DNA from: Stigmatella aurantiaca DW4/3-1
GTDB lineage: Bacteria; Myxococcota; Myxococcia; Myxococcales; Myxococcaceae
NCBI RefSeq assembly: GCF_000165485.1
Contig: NC_014623.1
Coordinates: forward strand, 496,001 to 560,000
Direction of reading: 5' to 3'
Length of the DNA stretch: 64,000 nt
A program made the position numbers and the translations under genes. Positions 8,632 to 16,495 of the stretch are shown here, piece after piece; positions within the stretch are counted from its first letter, which is position 1; every line of letters begins with the position of its first letter. A model generated the notes under the pieces. The model did not search any database and had not been told where the DNA came from. It saw only the letters and a list, made by a program, of their open reading frames with translations.

Positions 8632-8691
8632 GTCAATGTGGGGGCGCTGGGTTACTGAGGACCCAGCCAGGCCCAGAGGGGCCGTGCCGGC

Positions 8692-10785
8692 TCACGGGTT
8701 CTTGGCGAGCAGACGCGAGACCCGGGCCAGCAGGGTGTGAATGGAGAAGGGCTTGGCCACGAAGTCCGCGGCCCCTTCTCCCAGCAGGTTGACCACGTCT
8801 CCGTCCCGGACCCGGGCCGAGAGCACCAGGGCGCGCACGGGCGAGGCGTTTTCCCGCAGGGCGCGCAGCACATCGATGCCCGAGCGCCGGGGCATGTGGA
8901 CATCCAGCAGCAGCAGATCCACGGGGGTCAGGCTGGGATTCAGCAGCCGGGTCAGGGCCTCCTCTCCATCCTCCGCGGTCTCCACCACGTAGCCCTCCTG
9001 TTCCAGCAGCCGCTGGAGCACCCGGCGCAGCGCCGGCTCGTCGTCCGCGACGAGGATTCTGCGGGAGCGGGGGGTCCCGGCGGCCCCCAGATCCGCACGG
9101 GCAGGGGCCGGGGAGGAAGGCGAGGGAGGGCGGGCAGGCGCGCTGGAGCTGCCCTCGTCACGCGGGGGGGGGGACGCGGGCCGCAGCGGGGTCAAAGGAG
9201 GCGGGGCCCGAGGGGGGAGGGGCGGCAGGGTGTCCGTGCGCGGAATGGGAGGACGGGTGACCGGCGAGGACACGCCGGGAGGGGGCGAGGGCCGGAACGG
9301 GGCGGGCGGTGGGATGTCGCCCCGGGCCGCGGGGGCCGGGCGATCCAGCCCCTTGCCCACGTTCAGCTCGGCGGCGACGAGCAACGCCTGGGCGCCGCTG
9401 CCTGGCTGGGCCCGGCTGTCGGCCACGCCCACCTGGGCATCGCCCAGGCCCGGAGGGGCCTGGAGAAACGAGAGCGTCGAGCGGGCCTCCTCCCCTGGCC
9501 GTGCCAGGGCGAGCGTGCGCTCATCCCAGCGGGCCAGCACATCGCTGGGACGCAGCCGCGTGCCCAGCCGGGAGGCGTGCTCGGAGGCGGTGTCGGACCG
9601 GGAGAAGCGGATCAGCGCCACGGAGACCGGGGTGGAGGTGTTCGCCTCCAGGAGCCGCGTGAGGGTGCGCACCAGGGAGTGGGCGTTGGCCAGCCCCGTG
9701 GAGGCCTCCTTCTCCGAGGAGGTGCGCAGGGACGTGCGGCGCTGCAGGTGGGCGAGCAACCGGACGCGCAGCTCCGAGGGCTGCACGGGCTTGAGCAGGT
9801 AGTCGTCCACGCCGAGCTGGAAGGCGCGCACGCGCTCGGTGGCGGTGTCCCGCGAGGTGTGGAAGACGATGGTGAGGTTGCGCCAGGCGGGCTCGGCCCG
9901 GAGCTGGCTGAGCAGCTCGAGGCCATCCACCGAGGGCATGGCCACGTCCAGCAGCAGCAGGTCCGGGTGGTGGCGCTGGAGGCTGGAGAAGAGGTTGCGC
10001 GCGTCGCTGAGCGTCACCACCTCCATGCCCGCGGACTCCAGCACGGCCCGGGCGCTGGCGAGCACGGTCGAGTCATCGTCCACGGCCAGGACGCGGAAGC
10101 GCACGGGGACGGTGCGCTGGAGGGCGGCGATCTCCTTGGCCAGCTGCACGGGGGGGGTGCCCTGGGCGAGCACGGCATCCACACCCTCCCGCCCGTTGCC
10201 GCGCGCCTCGGAGGCGGGGACGAGCTGGATGAGCAACGGCGGTGCGGTGAGGGCGCGCAGGGCCGAGCGCAGCGCGGGCAGGAGGATGGAGCCCACGACG
10301 ATCCGCTCCACGGGCCGGTCCGAGGAGAGCAGCCGCAGGGCCTCCTCGTCCGAGGCGGCGGTGAGGGTGTCCAGGCCCAGCGCCTCCAGCGCCCGGGAGA
10401 GCTCTCCGGTCAGCCCCGGGTCCGTCAACCGCAGCAGCACGCGCGCGCGCGGGGAAGGAACGTGCGGCTGGTTCGGGGGCTGGGAGAAGGCGTCCGCGAG
10501 GGATTGGAGGAGGGAGTGGATGTTGGGCGAGAACGGCGGGGATTCCCCCTCGGCCAGGCGTTCCATCTCCCCGGCGAGGCGGGCCACCTCGGAGAAGCCG
10601 AGGGAGTCGGCGGTGAGGCGCAGGGTGTGCGAGGACTGGGCGAACTGAGCGGCGGCGCCGGGAATCTGGGATTTCCACGCGTCGGCATGGCGGCGGAGCT
10701 GGGCGAGCCGTTCAGGCGCCGTGGCTCGGAAGCCGCTCCGGATGGTGGCCAGGGCCGTCTCATCTGCGGCACCGCGCTCGGGCAT
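8692..10785 (-). CDS. Multi-domain signalling protein: Hpt-like, three receivers, degenerate GGDEF
   Basis: A 697-residue cytoplasmic signalling protein. Residues about 1-85 form a helical Hpt-like domain with a candidate histidine in SSHTLRLTADSLGFSEVA. About 108-225 is a receiver-like domain that has lost its phosphorylation site. About 230-352 is a full receiver (AVDDDS; acceptor Asp in LLLLDVAMPSVDG; Lys in YLLKPVQPSE). About 360-470 resembles a GGDEF domain (STGLANAHSLVRTL and SDVLARWDERTLALARPG) but lacks a GG(D/E)EF active site. A long Pro-rich linker follows, then a final receiver at about 577-697 (VADDEP; Asp in LLLLDVHMPRRSG; FVAKPFS). There is no kinase domain, so phosphate must come from a separate kinase. 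The lost GGDEF site argues against cyclic-di-GMP synthesis. The architecture resembles myxobacterial motility and development regulators; the pathway is unknown. Confidence 0.85.
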   Translation of the reverse strand: MPERGAADETALATIRSGFRATAPERLAQLRRHADAWKSQIPGAAAQFAQSSHTLRLTADSLGFSEVARLAGEMERLAEGESPPFSPNIHSLLQSLADAFSQPPNQPHVPSPRARVLLRLTDPGLTGELSRALEALGLDTLTAASDEEALRLLSSDRPVERIVVGSILLPALRSALRALTAPPLLIQLVPASEARGNGREGVDAVLAQGTPPVQLAKEIAALQRTVPVRFRVLAVDDDSTVLASARAVLESAGMEVVTLSDARNLFSSLQRHHPDLLLLDVAMPSVDGLELLSQLRAEPAWRNLTIVFHTSRDTATERVRAFQLGVDDYLLKPVQPSELRVRLLAHLQRRTSLRTSSEKEASTGLANAHSLVRTLTRLLEANTSTPVSVALIRFSRSDTASEHASRLGTRLRPSDVLARWDERTLALARPGEEARSTLSFLQAPPGLGDAQVGVADSRAQPGSGAQALLVAAELNVGKGLDRPAPAARGDIPPPAPFRPSPPPGVSSPVTRPPIPRTDTLPPLPPRAPPPLTPLRPASPPPRDEGSSSAPARPPSPSSPAPARADLGAAGTPRSRRILVADDEPALRRVLQRLLEQEGYVVETAEDGEEALTRLLNPSLTPVDLLLLDVHMPRRSGIDVLRALRENASPVRALVLSARVRDGDVVNLLGEGAADFVAKPFSIHTLLARVSRLLAKNP

Positions 10786-10956
10786 GAGGGTCCGGGGGAG
10801 GGAGGTGAGGACACGGCCTGAAAAAGGCCCCGTCAGCCTCCCGTTTTAGCACGGCGTGCGAGGAACTTCGCGGGCCGTCAAGTGGGGGGGGAGGCTTGCT
10901 TGGCTGGACCTCAGTCAGAAAGCCCTGGACTCCTTGAAGACACGGGGGCCTTTTGT

Positions 10957-11835
10957 TCAGCGATGGAAGAAGATGAGGGAGAGATCCCGCTCAGGGCGGA
11001 AGTTTTCCCGGGTGGTCTCGAAGCGGGTGGCGCTCGTCTTCTTCAAGCCGTCCATGCAGAGCGAGAGGATGGCGTTGGGGGCGGGCTTCTCGATGGTCAG
11101 ATGGAACTGGCCAATGGGGCCAGCCCAGTTGTTGCCCGTGACGAGCACATAGGAAAGCCATTGGAGGTAGGGCCCGCTGGGCGCCGCATCGGCGTTGCCC
11201 AGGGCGGCCAGGGCTTTGTCGAGCCCCTTGGCCGTGGAGGCGTCGATGCAATAGGTCTTCTGGGCCTGGGCGCTCTGGTAGCTCTCCTGGTTCCAGCCGA
11301 GGTCGGCGCCGACGGAGGGCCGGTAGGAGATCTCCACATCAACGCTCTGGCCGGCGGGGAAGCGCTGCTCCCAAAGTTCGAAGTCCTGCACGAAGGCCTC
11401 GAACGGAGCGCCCTCCTCCTCCGCCGCCTCGCGCTTCTTGCGCTCGGCCGCGAGGAGCTTCTCGGCCTGGGCCTTGTCCCGGTACTCCTTGCCTTCCAAC
11501 GTGTAGACGGTCTCGCGCCGGGTCTTCTGGCTCTTGCCGCCGATCTTCAGCTTGAAGTGGGAGGCCTTCGACACATCCCACTCGGTGATGGCGTCCATCT
11601 TGGGGAAGGGAAAGGCGACCAGCGTCTGGATGGGCTCCTGCGTCAGGTTCTCGAAGGTGTAGCGGACCCGGATCTCCCGGGTGGAGAGGAAGAGGTCCTC
11701 CTTCGCCATCCGGATGTTCTCGGTCTTGAGGAGCTTCAGGCCTTCATTCGAGTAGCCCGCCGTGGAGCTGTTCGCGAGGGCGAACGCCGGGGACAGGCAG
11801 GTGAGCCACACAAGCAGCAAACGGTTCAAGCACAT
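10957..11835 (-). CDS. DUF4424-type secreted protein
   Basis: A 292-residue exported protein. The ATG at 11833-11835 is followed by a signal peptide (MCLNRLLLVWLTCLSPAFALA). The mature start, NSSTAGYSNEGLKLLKTENI then RMAKEDLFLSTREIRVRYTF, matches my memory of DUF4424 proteins, in which a similar stretch opens the domain and is followed by a phrase like TLVAFPFP. A Lys/Glu-rich helical insertion (KAQAEKLLAAERKKREAAEEE) sits near residues 115-140. No catalytic motif is known for the family. It lies downstream of a GNAT gene on the same strand with a 23-base gap, so the two may be co-transcribed. Location: periplasm or outside. Confidence 0.75.
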   Translation of the reverse strand: MCLNRLLLVWLTCLSPAFALANSSTAGYSNEGLKLLKTENIRMAKEDLFLSTREIRVRYTFENLTQEPIQTLVAFPFPKMDAITEWDVSKASHFKLKIGGKSQKTRRETVYTLEGKEYRDKAQAEKLLAAERKKREAAEEEGAPFEAFVQDFELWEQRFPAGQSVDVEISYRPSVGADLGWNQESYQSAQAQKTYCIDASTAKGLDKALAALGNADAAPSGPYLQWLSYVLVTGNNWAGPIGQFHLTIEKPAPNAILSLCMDGLKKTSATRFETTRENFRPERDLSLIFFHR

Positions 11836-11858
11836 CCTCGCGGAAAAAGGGGTCGGGT

Positions 11859-12527
11859 TTACTTGGTCCTCTTGCGGCCGCCCGCCCGGGGACTGCCCTC
11901 GACGGGGGCCGGGCCGGTGGTGGGCGTGGCGCCCGCTGGGGTGTCGGGGCCCGCCTGCTGCTTGCGCTTGAGCCTTCGGGGGGGCAGGAGCTCCGGCTCG
12001 CCGGGCACCTTCTGGGCCAGGAAGATGGCGGCATCCAGCTTGTAGAAGCTGCGCGCGCGGTACCACGCGAGCGCGGCCTCGTTGTTCTCGGCGACCTCCA
12101 ACATCAGGTGGGTGCACCCGCGGGTCCGCGCCAGGTGCTGGAGCTGCTCCAGCATGAAGCCGCCGACGCCGCGGCCCTGGTAGTCCGGGTGCACGGCGAG
12201 CTCCTCCACGAAGAGGGGCCGCATGCCGCGCTTCTCGAACCAGCGGGGGTTCACCCAGTTGTCGTCGCCGCTCGCCTCGTAGGCGCACTCGGAGTAGCCG
12301 ACAATCTCATTGCCCACCTCATACAGGAGCTGCTCCACGCCCTCGGAGGAATACACCTCCATGAAGCGGCGCTTGGTCCGGGGGCGCTGGTACTCCACCG
12401 TCTCGCGGTTGACGTCGCGGAAGACGAGCTTGAGGAACTCCCACGTCCGGTTGAGGTCGCGGCGGTGGATGCGGCGCACGCGCACCTCTAAGGAGGGCTC
12501 ACCGCGGGGCTTGGGAGGCGTCGTCAT
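11859..12527 (-). CDS. GNAT-family N-acetyltransferase
   Basis: A 222-residue acetyltransferase of the GNAT fold. Strand beta-4 and motif A read FVEELAVHPDYQGRGVGGFM near residues 104-124 (the acetyl-CoA pyrophosphate loop QGRGVGG), followed by EQLQHLARTRGCTHLMLEV. Motif B is ENNEAALAWYRARSFYKLD, a strong N-acetyltransferase signature (NxxAxxFYxxxGF type). A C-terminal extension of about 45 residues rich in Pro, Gly, Lys and Arg is probably disordered. The substrate is unknown; ribosomal-protein or small-molecule amines are possible. It is the first gene of a pair with the DUF4424 gene. Confidence 0.85.
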   Translation of the reverse strand: MTTPPKPRGEPSLEVRVRRIHRRDLNRTWEFLKLVFRDVNRETVEYQRPRTKRRFMEVYSSEGVEQLLYEVGNEIVGYSECAYEASGDDNWVNPRWFEKRGMRPLFVEELAVHPDYQGRGVGGFMLEQLQHLARTRGCTHLMLEVAENNEAALAWYRARSFYKLDAAIFLAQKVPGEPELLPPRRLKRKQQAGPDTPAGATPTTGPAPVEGSPRAGGRKRTK

Positions 12528-12597
12528 GGCCCGTTCATTAGCACCATCTCAGGCGCTGGGAACGGGCCCCGTGCGCGGCGGGAGCCCTTCCTGCGGC

Positions 12598-13479
12598 TTA
12601 CGGACAGCCGCTGCTGACCTCGAGCGCGTCGTACGCCATCCATCCGTTGCGCTTGGTCCCGGTCGCGGCGACGACGTACCCATAGATGAACTTCATCGTT
12701 CCAGACTGGGTCCGGTAGCGGCCCGCGCTGTCCTGCACCCAGAGCGGAATGTCGATCGACGGGGCGCCCCCATCGGTGGGCACTTCCAGGCGCTGGAACT
12801 TCGTGCCCGCGGGGAAGTGATCCACCGCCGGGCCTCCCAGCCCGAAGCCGGGCACGTTGAAGGCGAGGTTGGCCGAGCGCTGGCCGTTGGCGCGCACCAA
12901 GGGCAGGTAGTCGCCCGCGCGCTCATGGGTCGCATCGCTGTCGTAGACGACCTTCTTGAGCTCGAGCACCGGATCATGCGAGTTGCGCACCGCATAGCAG
13001 GCCATCTTGTTCAGGCCCGCCCCCAGCGCGGAGACGTGGCCGACCTTGCTGGCAAAGGACTCCTGTCCCTGGATGCTGGAGAGCGGCATCCACCCGGCGC
13101 TCGAATTCGAGGTGGAGACCGAGAAGACGTGCGTCTCGCCGGCGAAGGTGCGCGTCTGTCCATAGTTGAAGGTGGAACGGGTCCGGTTGGAGATGGCCAC
13201 CACGTCGCCGTGGCCATTGCGCACGGGAACCCCCAGCACGAGCGCCCAGGAGTCGTCATCGTCCGGATCATTCGTGGTGACGCGGTTGCCGCCCGAAGCG
13301 CGCAGCTTGCAGTTGTAGGGGCTCGCGGTGCAGGCATCGCCGTTGACGCCGGCGTAGAGCGCCTGCGAGGCGGTGGACAACGCGTCACCGGTCTCCAGGT
13401 CTTCTCCGGCGGGCAGCTCACCGGAACACGCGGAGGACAGCAGGGTCAGGGCACAGAAAGTCAGGGTGGGTTTGAGCAT
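12598..13479 (-). CDS. Uncharacterised lipoprotein
   Basis: A 293-residue lipoprotein. The ATG at 13477-13479 gives MLKPTLTFCALTLLSSAC, a signal peptide ending in a lipobox with the acylated Cys at residue 18. A TTG six codons earlier is an alternative start. The mature part begins with an acidic linker and then folds into beta-rich sequence with an Asp cluster (TNDPDDDDSWALVLGVPV) that could bind calcium. There are few cysteines (CTASPYNC near residue 50, MACYAV near 160, SSGCP at the end), which probably form disulfides. I recognise no family. It lies alone on the minus strand, 74 bases from the next gene. Confidence 0.7.
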   Translation of the reverse strand: MLKPTLTFCALTLLSSACSGELPAGEDLETGDALSTASQALYAGVNGDACTASPYNCKLRASGGNRVTTNDPDDDDSWALVLGVPVRNGHGDVVAISNRTRSTFNYGQTRTFAGETHVFSVSTSNSSAGWMPLSSIQGQESFASKVGHVSALGAGLNKMACYAVRNSHDPVLELKKVVYDSDATHERAGDYLPLVRANGQRSANLAFNVPGFGLGGPAVDHFPAGTKFQRLEVPTDGGAPSIDIPLWVQDSAGRYRTQSGTMKFIYGYVVAATGTKRNGWMAYDALEVSSGCP

Positions 13480-13553
13480 CCTGAATGAGAGGAACAACTC
13501 ATCCGGGAAGTCAAGCTAAGCGGTGAAAGCGCGGTTTCAGGGCGTCCTGGCCG

Positions 13554-14579
13554 TCACTTCATCTGATCGATCCAGACCCGGACCATCTCCATGCCGGCCG
13601 GGTCCACGTGGTGGGTTCCCAGGGGCGGCATCTGGAGCAGGCTGGAGCGGGTGGCCATGCGGTTGAGCAGCGCGCTGTCCTGAGATTTGCCGGGGATGAC
13701 GCGGTGGCTGCTCACCCCGGGGAGGACGGAGACGGAGCGGGCATTCACCGACGTCACGAAGGTCTCGGTCTTCTCGACGGCGTCGAGCTTCCCGGTCTCC
13801 AGGCGCAGCCGCAGGCCGCTTGTGCGGCCCATGGCCGTCGAGCTGCCGCTGTGGCAGGAGACACCACAGTTCATGTGGAGGTAGCCCAGCGCGGCCTGCT
13901 CCTGGGGGTTGCCGGGGATGCGCAGCTCGGTGGTGGGCGGGTCTGTGAGCAGCCCCTCCTGGACGAGCTGCCGCATCGTCAGCCCTTCGGCCTGATCGCC
14001 CGAGAGCGCCACGGCCTCGAAGCCCAGGACGCCGTCCCGCTTGCCGTTGTGGCACATGCCACACTGCGCCTGAGAGGGAATGTCGTGGTGGTCGGTGCCG
14101 GGGACGTCGGTCTCTCCGTCCTTCACCTCCGTCGCCTCGGACTCGTCCTCGCTCCAGCGGTAGGTGGTCCTCAGCCAGCGCTTCTCCGCCTGCTTCCAGA
14201 GCAACCGCGTCTCGATGCGGCGGCCCTTCCAGCGAAACTCCTTCCAGAGCTTCGTCCCGACGGGGAACACCCAGTCATCCATGTTGACGGTGTTCACCTT
14301 CGTGCCCGGCGGCAGGTAGATGAAGCGGGACTTGTCGAGCCCATCCGTCCAGAGGCGGAGCGAAGGCGTGAAAGCCCGGACCCCGGGGGCCAGGGTCTTG
14401 GTGGCCCAGCCCTCCGCGCCGGGAGCGTAGAGCCCCGTGCAGGAAAGCTGGCGCGGATCGCACACCGGGGCCGCGTCCACGGCGGCGGCGGGCGCTTCGC
14501 GGGGCTCCCGCTCGGTGCAACCTCCGAAGAGCGCTGCGAGCCCACAGGCGATGAGCACCTTGCTGTCCAAACGCCTCAT
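13554..14579 (-). CDS. Heme-c lipoprotein with CxxCH and CxxxCH motifs
   Basis: A 341-residue lipoprotein (start MRRLDSKVLIACGLAALFGG, lipobox Cys at about residue 21). Two candidate heme sites are seen. SQAQCGMCHNGKRDG is a classical CxxCH site near residue 174, and about 65 residues later MNCGVSCHSG is a CxxxCH variant. The rest includes WTDGLDKSRFIYLPPGTKVN and KEFRWKGRRIETRLLWK, beta-rich, then a C-terminal TRSSLLQMPPLGTHHVDPAG whose Met and His residues could be distal heme ligands. The sequence LQMPPLGT...VDPAG also occurs at the end of many myxobacterial secreted heme proteins. It is the first of six genes in a heme/metal island, all encoding lipoproteins, so a redox role in the periplasm is inferred. 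Confidence 0.75.
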   Translation of the reverse strand: MRRLDSKVLIACGLAALFGGCTEREPREAPAAAVDAAPVCDPRQLSCTGLYAPGAEGWATKTLAPGVRAFTPSLRLWTDGLDKSRFIYLPPGTKVNTVNMDDWVFPVGTKLWKEFRWKGRRIETRLLWKQAEKRWLRTTYRWSEDESEATEVKDGETDVPGTDHHDIPSQAQCGMCHNGKRDGVLGFEAVALSGDQAEGLTMRQLVQEGLLTDPPTTELRIPGNPQEQAALGYLHMNCGVSCHSGSSTAMGRTSGLRLRLETGKLDAVEKTETFVTSVNARSVSVLPGVSSHRVIPGKSQDSALLNRMATRSSLLQMPPLGTHHVDPAGMEMVRVWIDQMK

Positions 14580-14716
14580 CCTTCGTTCCTTCCGGGCATG
14601 GCGTCCCACGGTGTACGCGGAAGCCTTCTATCACGGCCGCTTTGATGGCTTCCAGGAAGCCCGTCTCCCGTCAGGGGCCTCCACGGGCCGAGGCCCTGGT
14701 TCCCCGCTCGCCTCGT

Positions 14717-15442
14717 TCAAGGCTGGCGCGAGAGCTGGACGGAGTGGCCCACGTTGGTGAGGGCCTGGGCCGCGGCCTCGGAGGAATCCCACGCGACATC
14801 ATCCAACCAGCCATCGTAGGCGAGGGTGAACCGCAGGCTCGCCTCCCGTGCGTCCTCGGAGAGGGTGAGCGCTTCGAAGGGCAGCTCCGCGTTCGCCAGG
14901 CCCGCGCTCTCCAGTTTGAAAGGCCGGACGTTCGAGCCGTCGGCGGCGCTCACCTCCCCCTCCAGCAGCAAGGTCTTGTTCAGCATGAGGTTGTCCGCGG
15001 GCAGCAGCACTGCGTCCGCGTCGGCCGGTCCAAAGACGAGCCGGACCCGGCAGTAGCTTCCTGGAGAGGGTTGCAGGGACTGCATCTCCAGCACCTCTCC
15101 GTCCGCGCGCTCCAAGCTGTTCACATAAGGGGTGCCCATCCGTCGCGGATCCGTGACGGAGTGGGCATGGGCCGTGCCGAGGGGCGAGAGCCACTCCATC
15201 CACTTCCGGAGCCCTGTCACCGGACAGGCGAAGATCTCCACGCTGCTCACGGTGACATAGGCGCGCGAGAGGGTGATGTGCTCCCCACGGTTGTTGGTGA
15301 AGCGGCGGCCCTCGCCCACGCGCTGAACCTCTTGCTCGGACTGATGGGCCAGCCGCAGGTTCAGGTGCAGCCCTTCTTCGCGGGACCCACACCCCGCAAG
15401 GGCCATCAGGACAGAGGTGAGAAGAGGAAGGCAGGGTTTCAT
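14717..15442 (-). CDS. Uncharacterised lipoprotein of the heme/metal island
   Basis: A 241-residue lipoprotein starting MKPCLPLLTSVLMALAGCGS with the lipobox Cys at residue 18. The mature part begins with a beta stretch (EEGLHLNLRLAHQSEQEVQR). It contains RGEHITLSRAYVTVSSVEIF then ACPVTG, and later PSPGSYCRVRLVFGPADADA. The gene is divergent from the MbnP/MbnH operon, and the region between them holds a palindrome, so the two may be co-regulated. The alternation of strands and the 'PGSYxxVRLxFGPA' phrase resemble the MbnP proteins on either side ('PEGTYRGLRFRLGV'), which suggests a distant relative. No heme motif is present. Confidence 0.7.
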   Translation of the reverse strand: MKPCLPLLTSVLMALAGCGSREEGLHLNLRLAHQSEQEVQRVGEGRRFTNNRGEHITLSRAYVTVSSVEIFACPVTGLRKWMEWLSPLGTAHAHSVTDPRRMGTPYVNSLERADGEVLEMQSLQPSPGSYCRVRLVFGPADADAVLLPADNLMLNKTLLLEGEVSAADGSNVRPFKLESAGLANAELPFEALTLSEDAREASLRFTLAYDGWLDDVAWDSSEAAAQALTNVGHSVQLSRQP

Positions 15443-15528
15443 GGGCTGGCAATGTAAGGCGGATCCGGGAAGGATCCCCGTGGTGAATTGCCGCATCTCC
15501 CGGCGGGGCTGCTCTGCCGCGGGAGTGA

Positions 15529-15557
15529 GATGTGACAACATGCCACATCCGATGTGG
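15529..15557. promoter_or_regulatory. Palindromic operator-like element in the MbnP/lipoprotein divergent region
   Basis: The 165 bases between two divergent genes contain a perfect 15-base palindrome, CCACATC-C-GATGTGG (15543-15557), and a third half-site GATGTG (15529-15534) in the same orientation as the right arm. The element lies about 50-80 bases before the mbnP-like start and 87 or more bases from the opposite gene. Three spaced half-sites suggest a dimeric regulator binding in a co-operative way, for instance a metal-responsive one. An RNA hairpin is the alternative reading. The regulator is not encoded next to it. Confidence 0.35.
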
Positions 15558-15607
15558 GGGAGAACCATGATGAGTGGCGCTCCTCCCCAAGCCCTTGGAG
15601 CCCTCTC

Positions 15608-16486
15608 ATGGTCTTGTCCCCCTCCCGATGGACCGTCCTCCTTCCCCTGCTCGCCATTGGCGCCTTGGGATGTGGGGACGATGAACCCGAGACCCCTCCG
15701 CTGACCACGCTGACGATTCCCTTCGAGGCACGCGTGGGCAGCCAGCCCTTCGCCTGCGGCCAGCGCTACACGGGACTGGGGACGACGAAGACGGCGTATG
15801 ACCCACAGGACTTCCGCCTGTTCGTGCACGATGTCCGGCTCGTCTCGGACACGGGCCAGGAAGTGCCCGTGCGCCTGACGGCGGACAGGGTGTGGCAGGC
15901 CGAGGACGTGGCCCTGCTCGACTTCGCCGACACCGCGGGGTTGTGCTCGAACGGAACGTCGCAGACGAACACCCGGGTGGTGGGAACCGTGCCCGAGGGA
16001 ACTTACCGGGGCTTGCGCTTCCGGCTGGGCGTGCCCTTCGCGCTGAACCACCAGGATGTCTCCACGGCGCCTCCGCCCTTCGATGATCCCGTGCTCTTCT
16101 GGGGCTGGCGCAGCGGCTACCTCTTCCTGCGCATCGACGGACGCACGACGGGCCTGCCCGGCGGCTATTTCATGCACCTGGGAAGCACCGACTGCGCCGC
16201 GCCGCCCGCGGGACAGACCTCGGGCACCGCCGGGTGTGACTTCCCCAACCGGCCGGAGGTCTCCCTGGAGAATTTCGAGCCTGGCACGGGCAAGGTCGTG
16301 GTGGATCTCGCCGCCCTCCTCGCGGAGGCGAACCTGGACGTCAACGCGGACGTGCCCAACACGTCGCTCGGGTGCATGTCGCAGAAAGAGGATCCGGACT
16401 GCACCCCCATCTTCCACCGCATGGGGCTCTCGTTGGACAAGCAGTCTCCGGCCCCGTCGGCCCAGTCCTTCATCCGGGCGGAGTAG
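15608..16486 (+). CDS. mbnP: MbnP-family (metallo-mystery pair, four-Cys type) lipoprotein
   Basis: A 292-residue lipoprotein starting at the ATG at 15608 (signal peptide with lipobox Cys at 22). After the linker comes the MbnP pattern: FEARVGSQPFACGQRYTGLG, then a DFRLFVHDVRLV strand, ALLDFADTAGLC, VGTVPEGTYRGLRFRLGVPF and LFWGWRSGYLFLRIDG. Mature cysteines at residues 50, 113, 196, 210, 256 and 265 can form three disulfides. MbnP proteins bind copper in the periplasm, and a tryptophan in them is oxidised to kynurenine by the partner di-heme enzyme MbnH. The next gene, nine bases downstream, encodes that partner. Here the Trp pair in FWGWRSGY (165 and 167) is the obvious candidate site, which is inference. 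Confidence 0.85.
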   Translation: MVLSPSRWTVLLPLLAIGALGCGDDEPETPPLTTLTIPFEARVGSQPFACGQRYTGLGTTKTAYDPQDFRLFVHDVRLVSDTGQEVPVRLTADRVWQAEDVALLDFADTAGLCSNGTSQTNTRVVGTVPEGTYRGLRFRLGVPFALNHQDVSTAPPPFDDPVLFWGWRSGYLFLRIDGRTTGLPGGYFMHLGSTDCAAPPAGQTSGTAGCDFPNRPEVSLENFEPGTGKVVVDLAALLAEANLDVNADVPNTSLGCMSQKEDPDCTPIFHRMGLSLDKQSPAPSAQSFIRAE

Positions 16487-16495
16487 GGGCTCGTC

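Noticed and set aside
8737..10821. A 694-codon plus-strand frame
   Set aside because: Antisense to the multi-receiver protein, whose receiver motifs are unmistakable on the minus strand.
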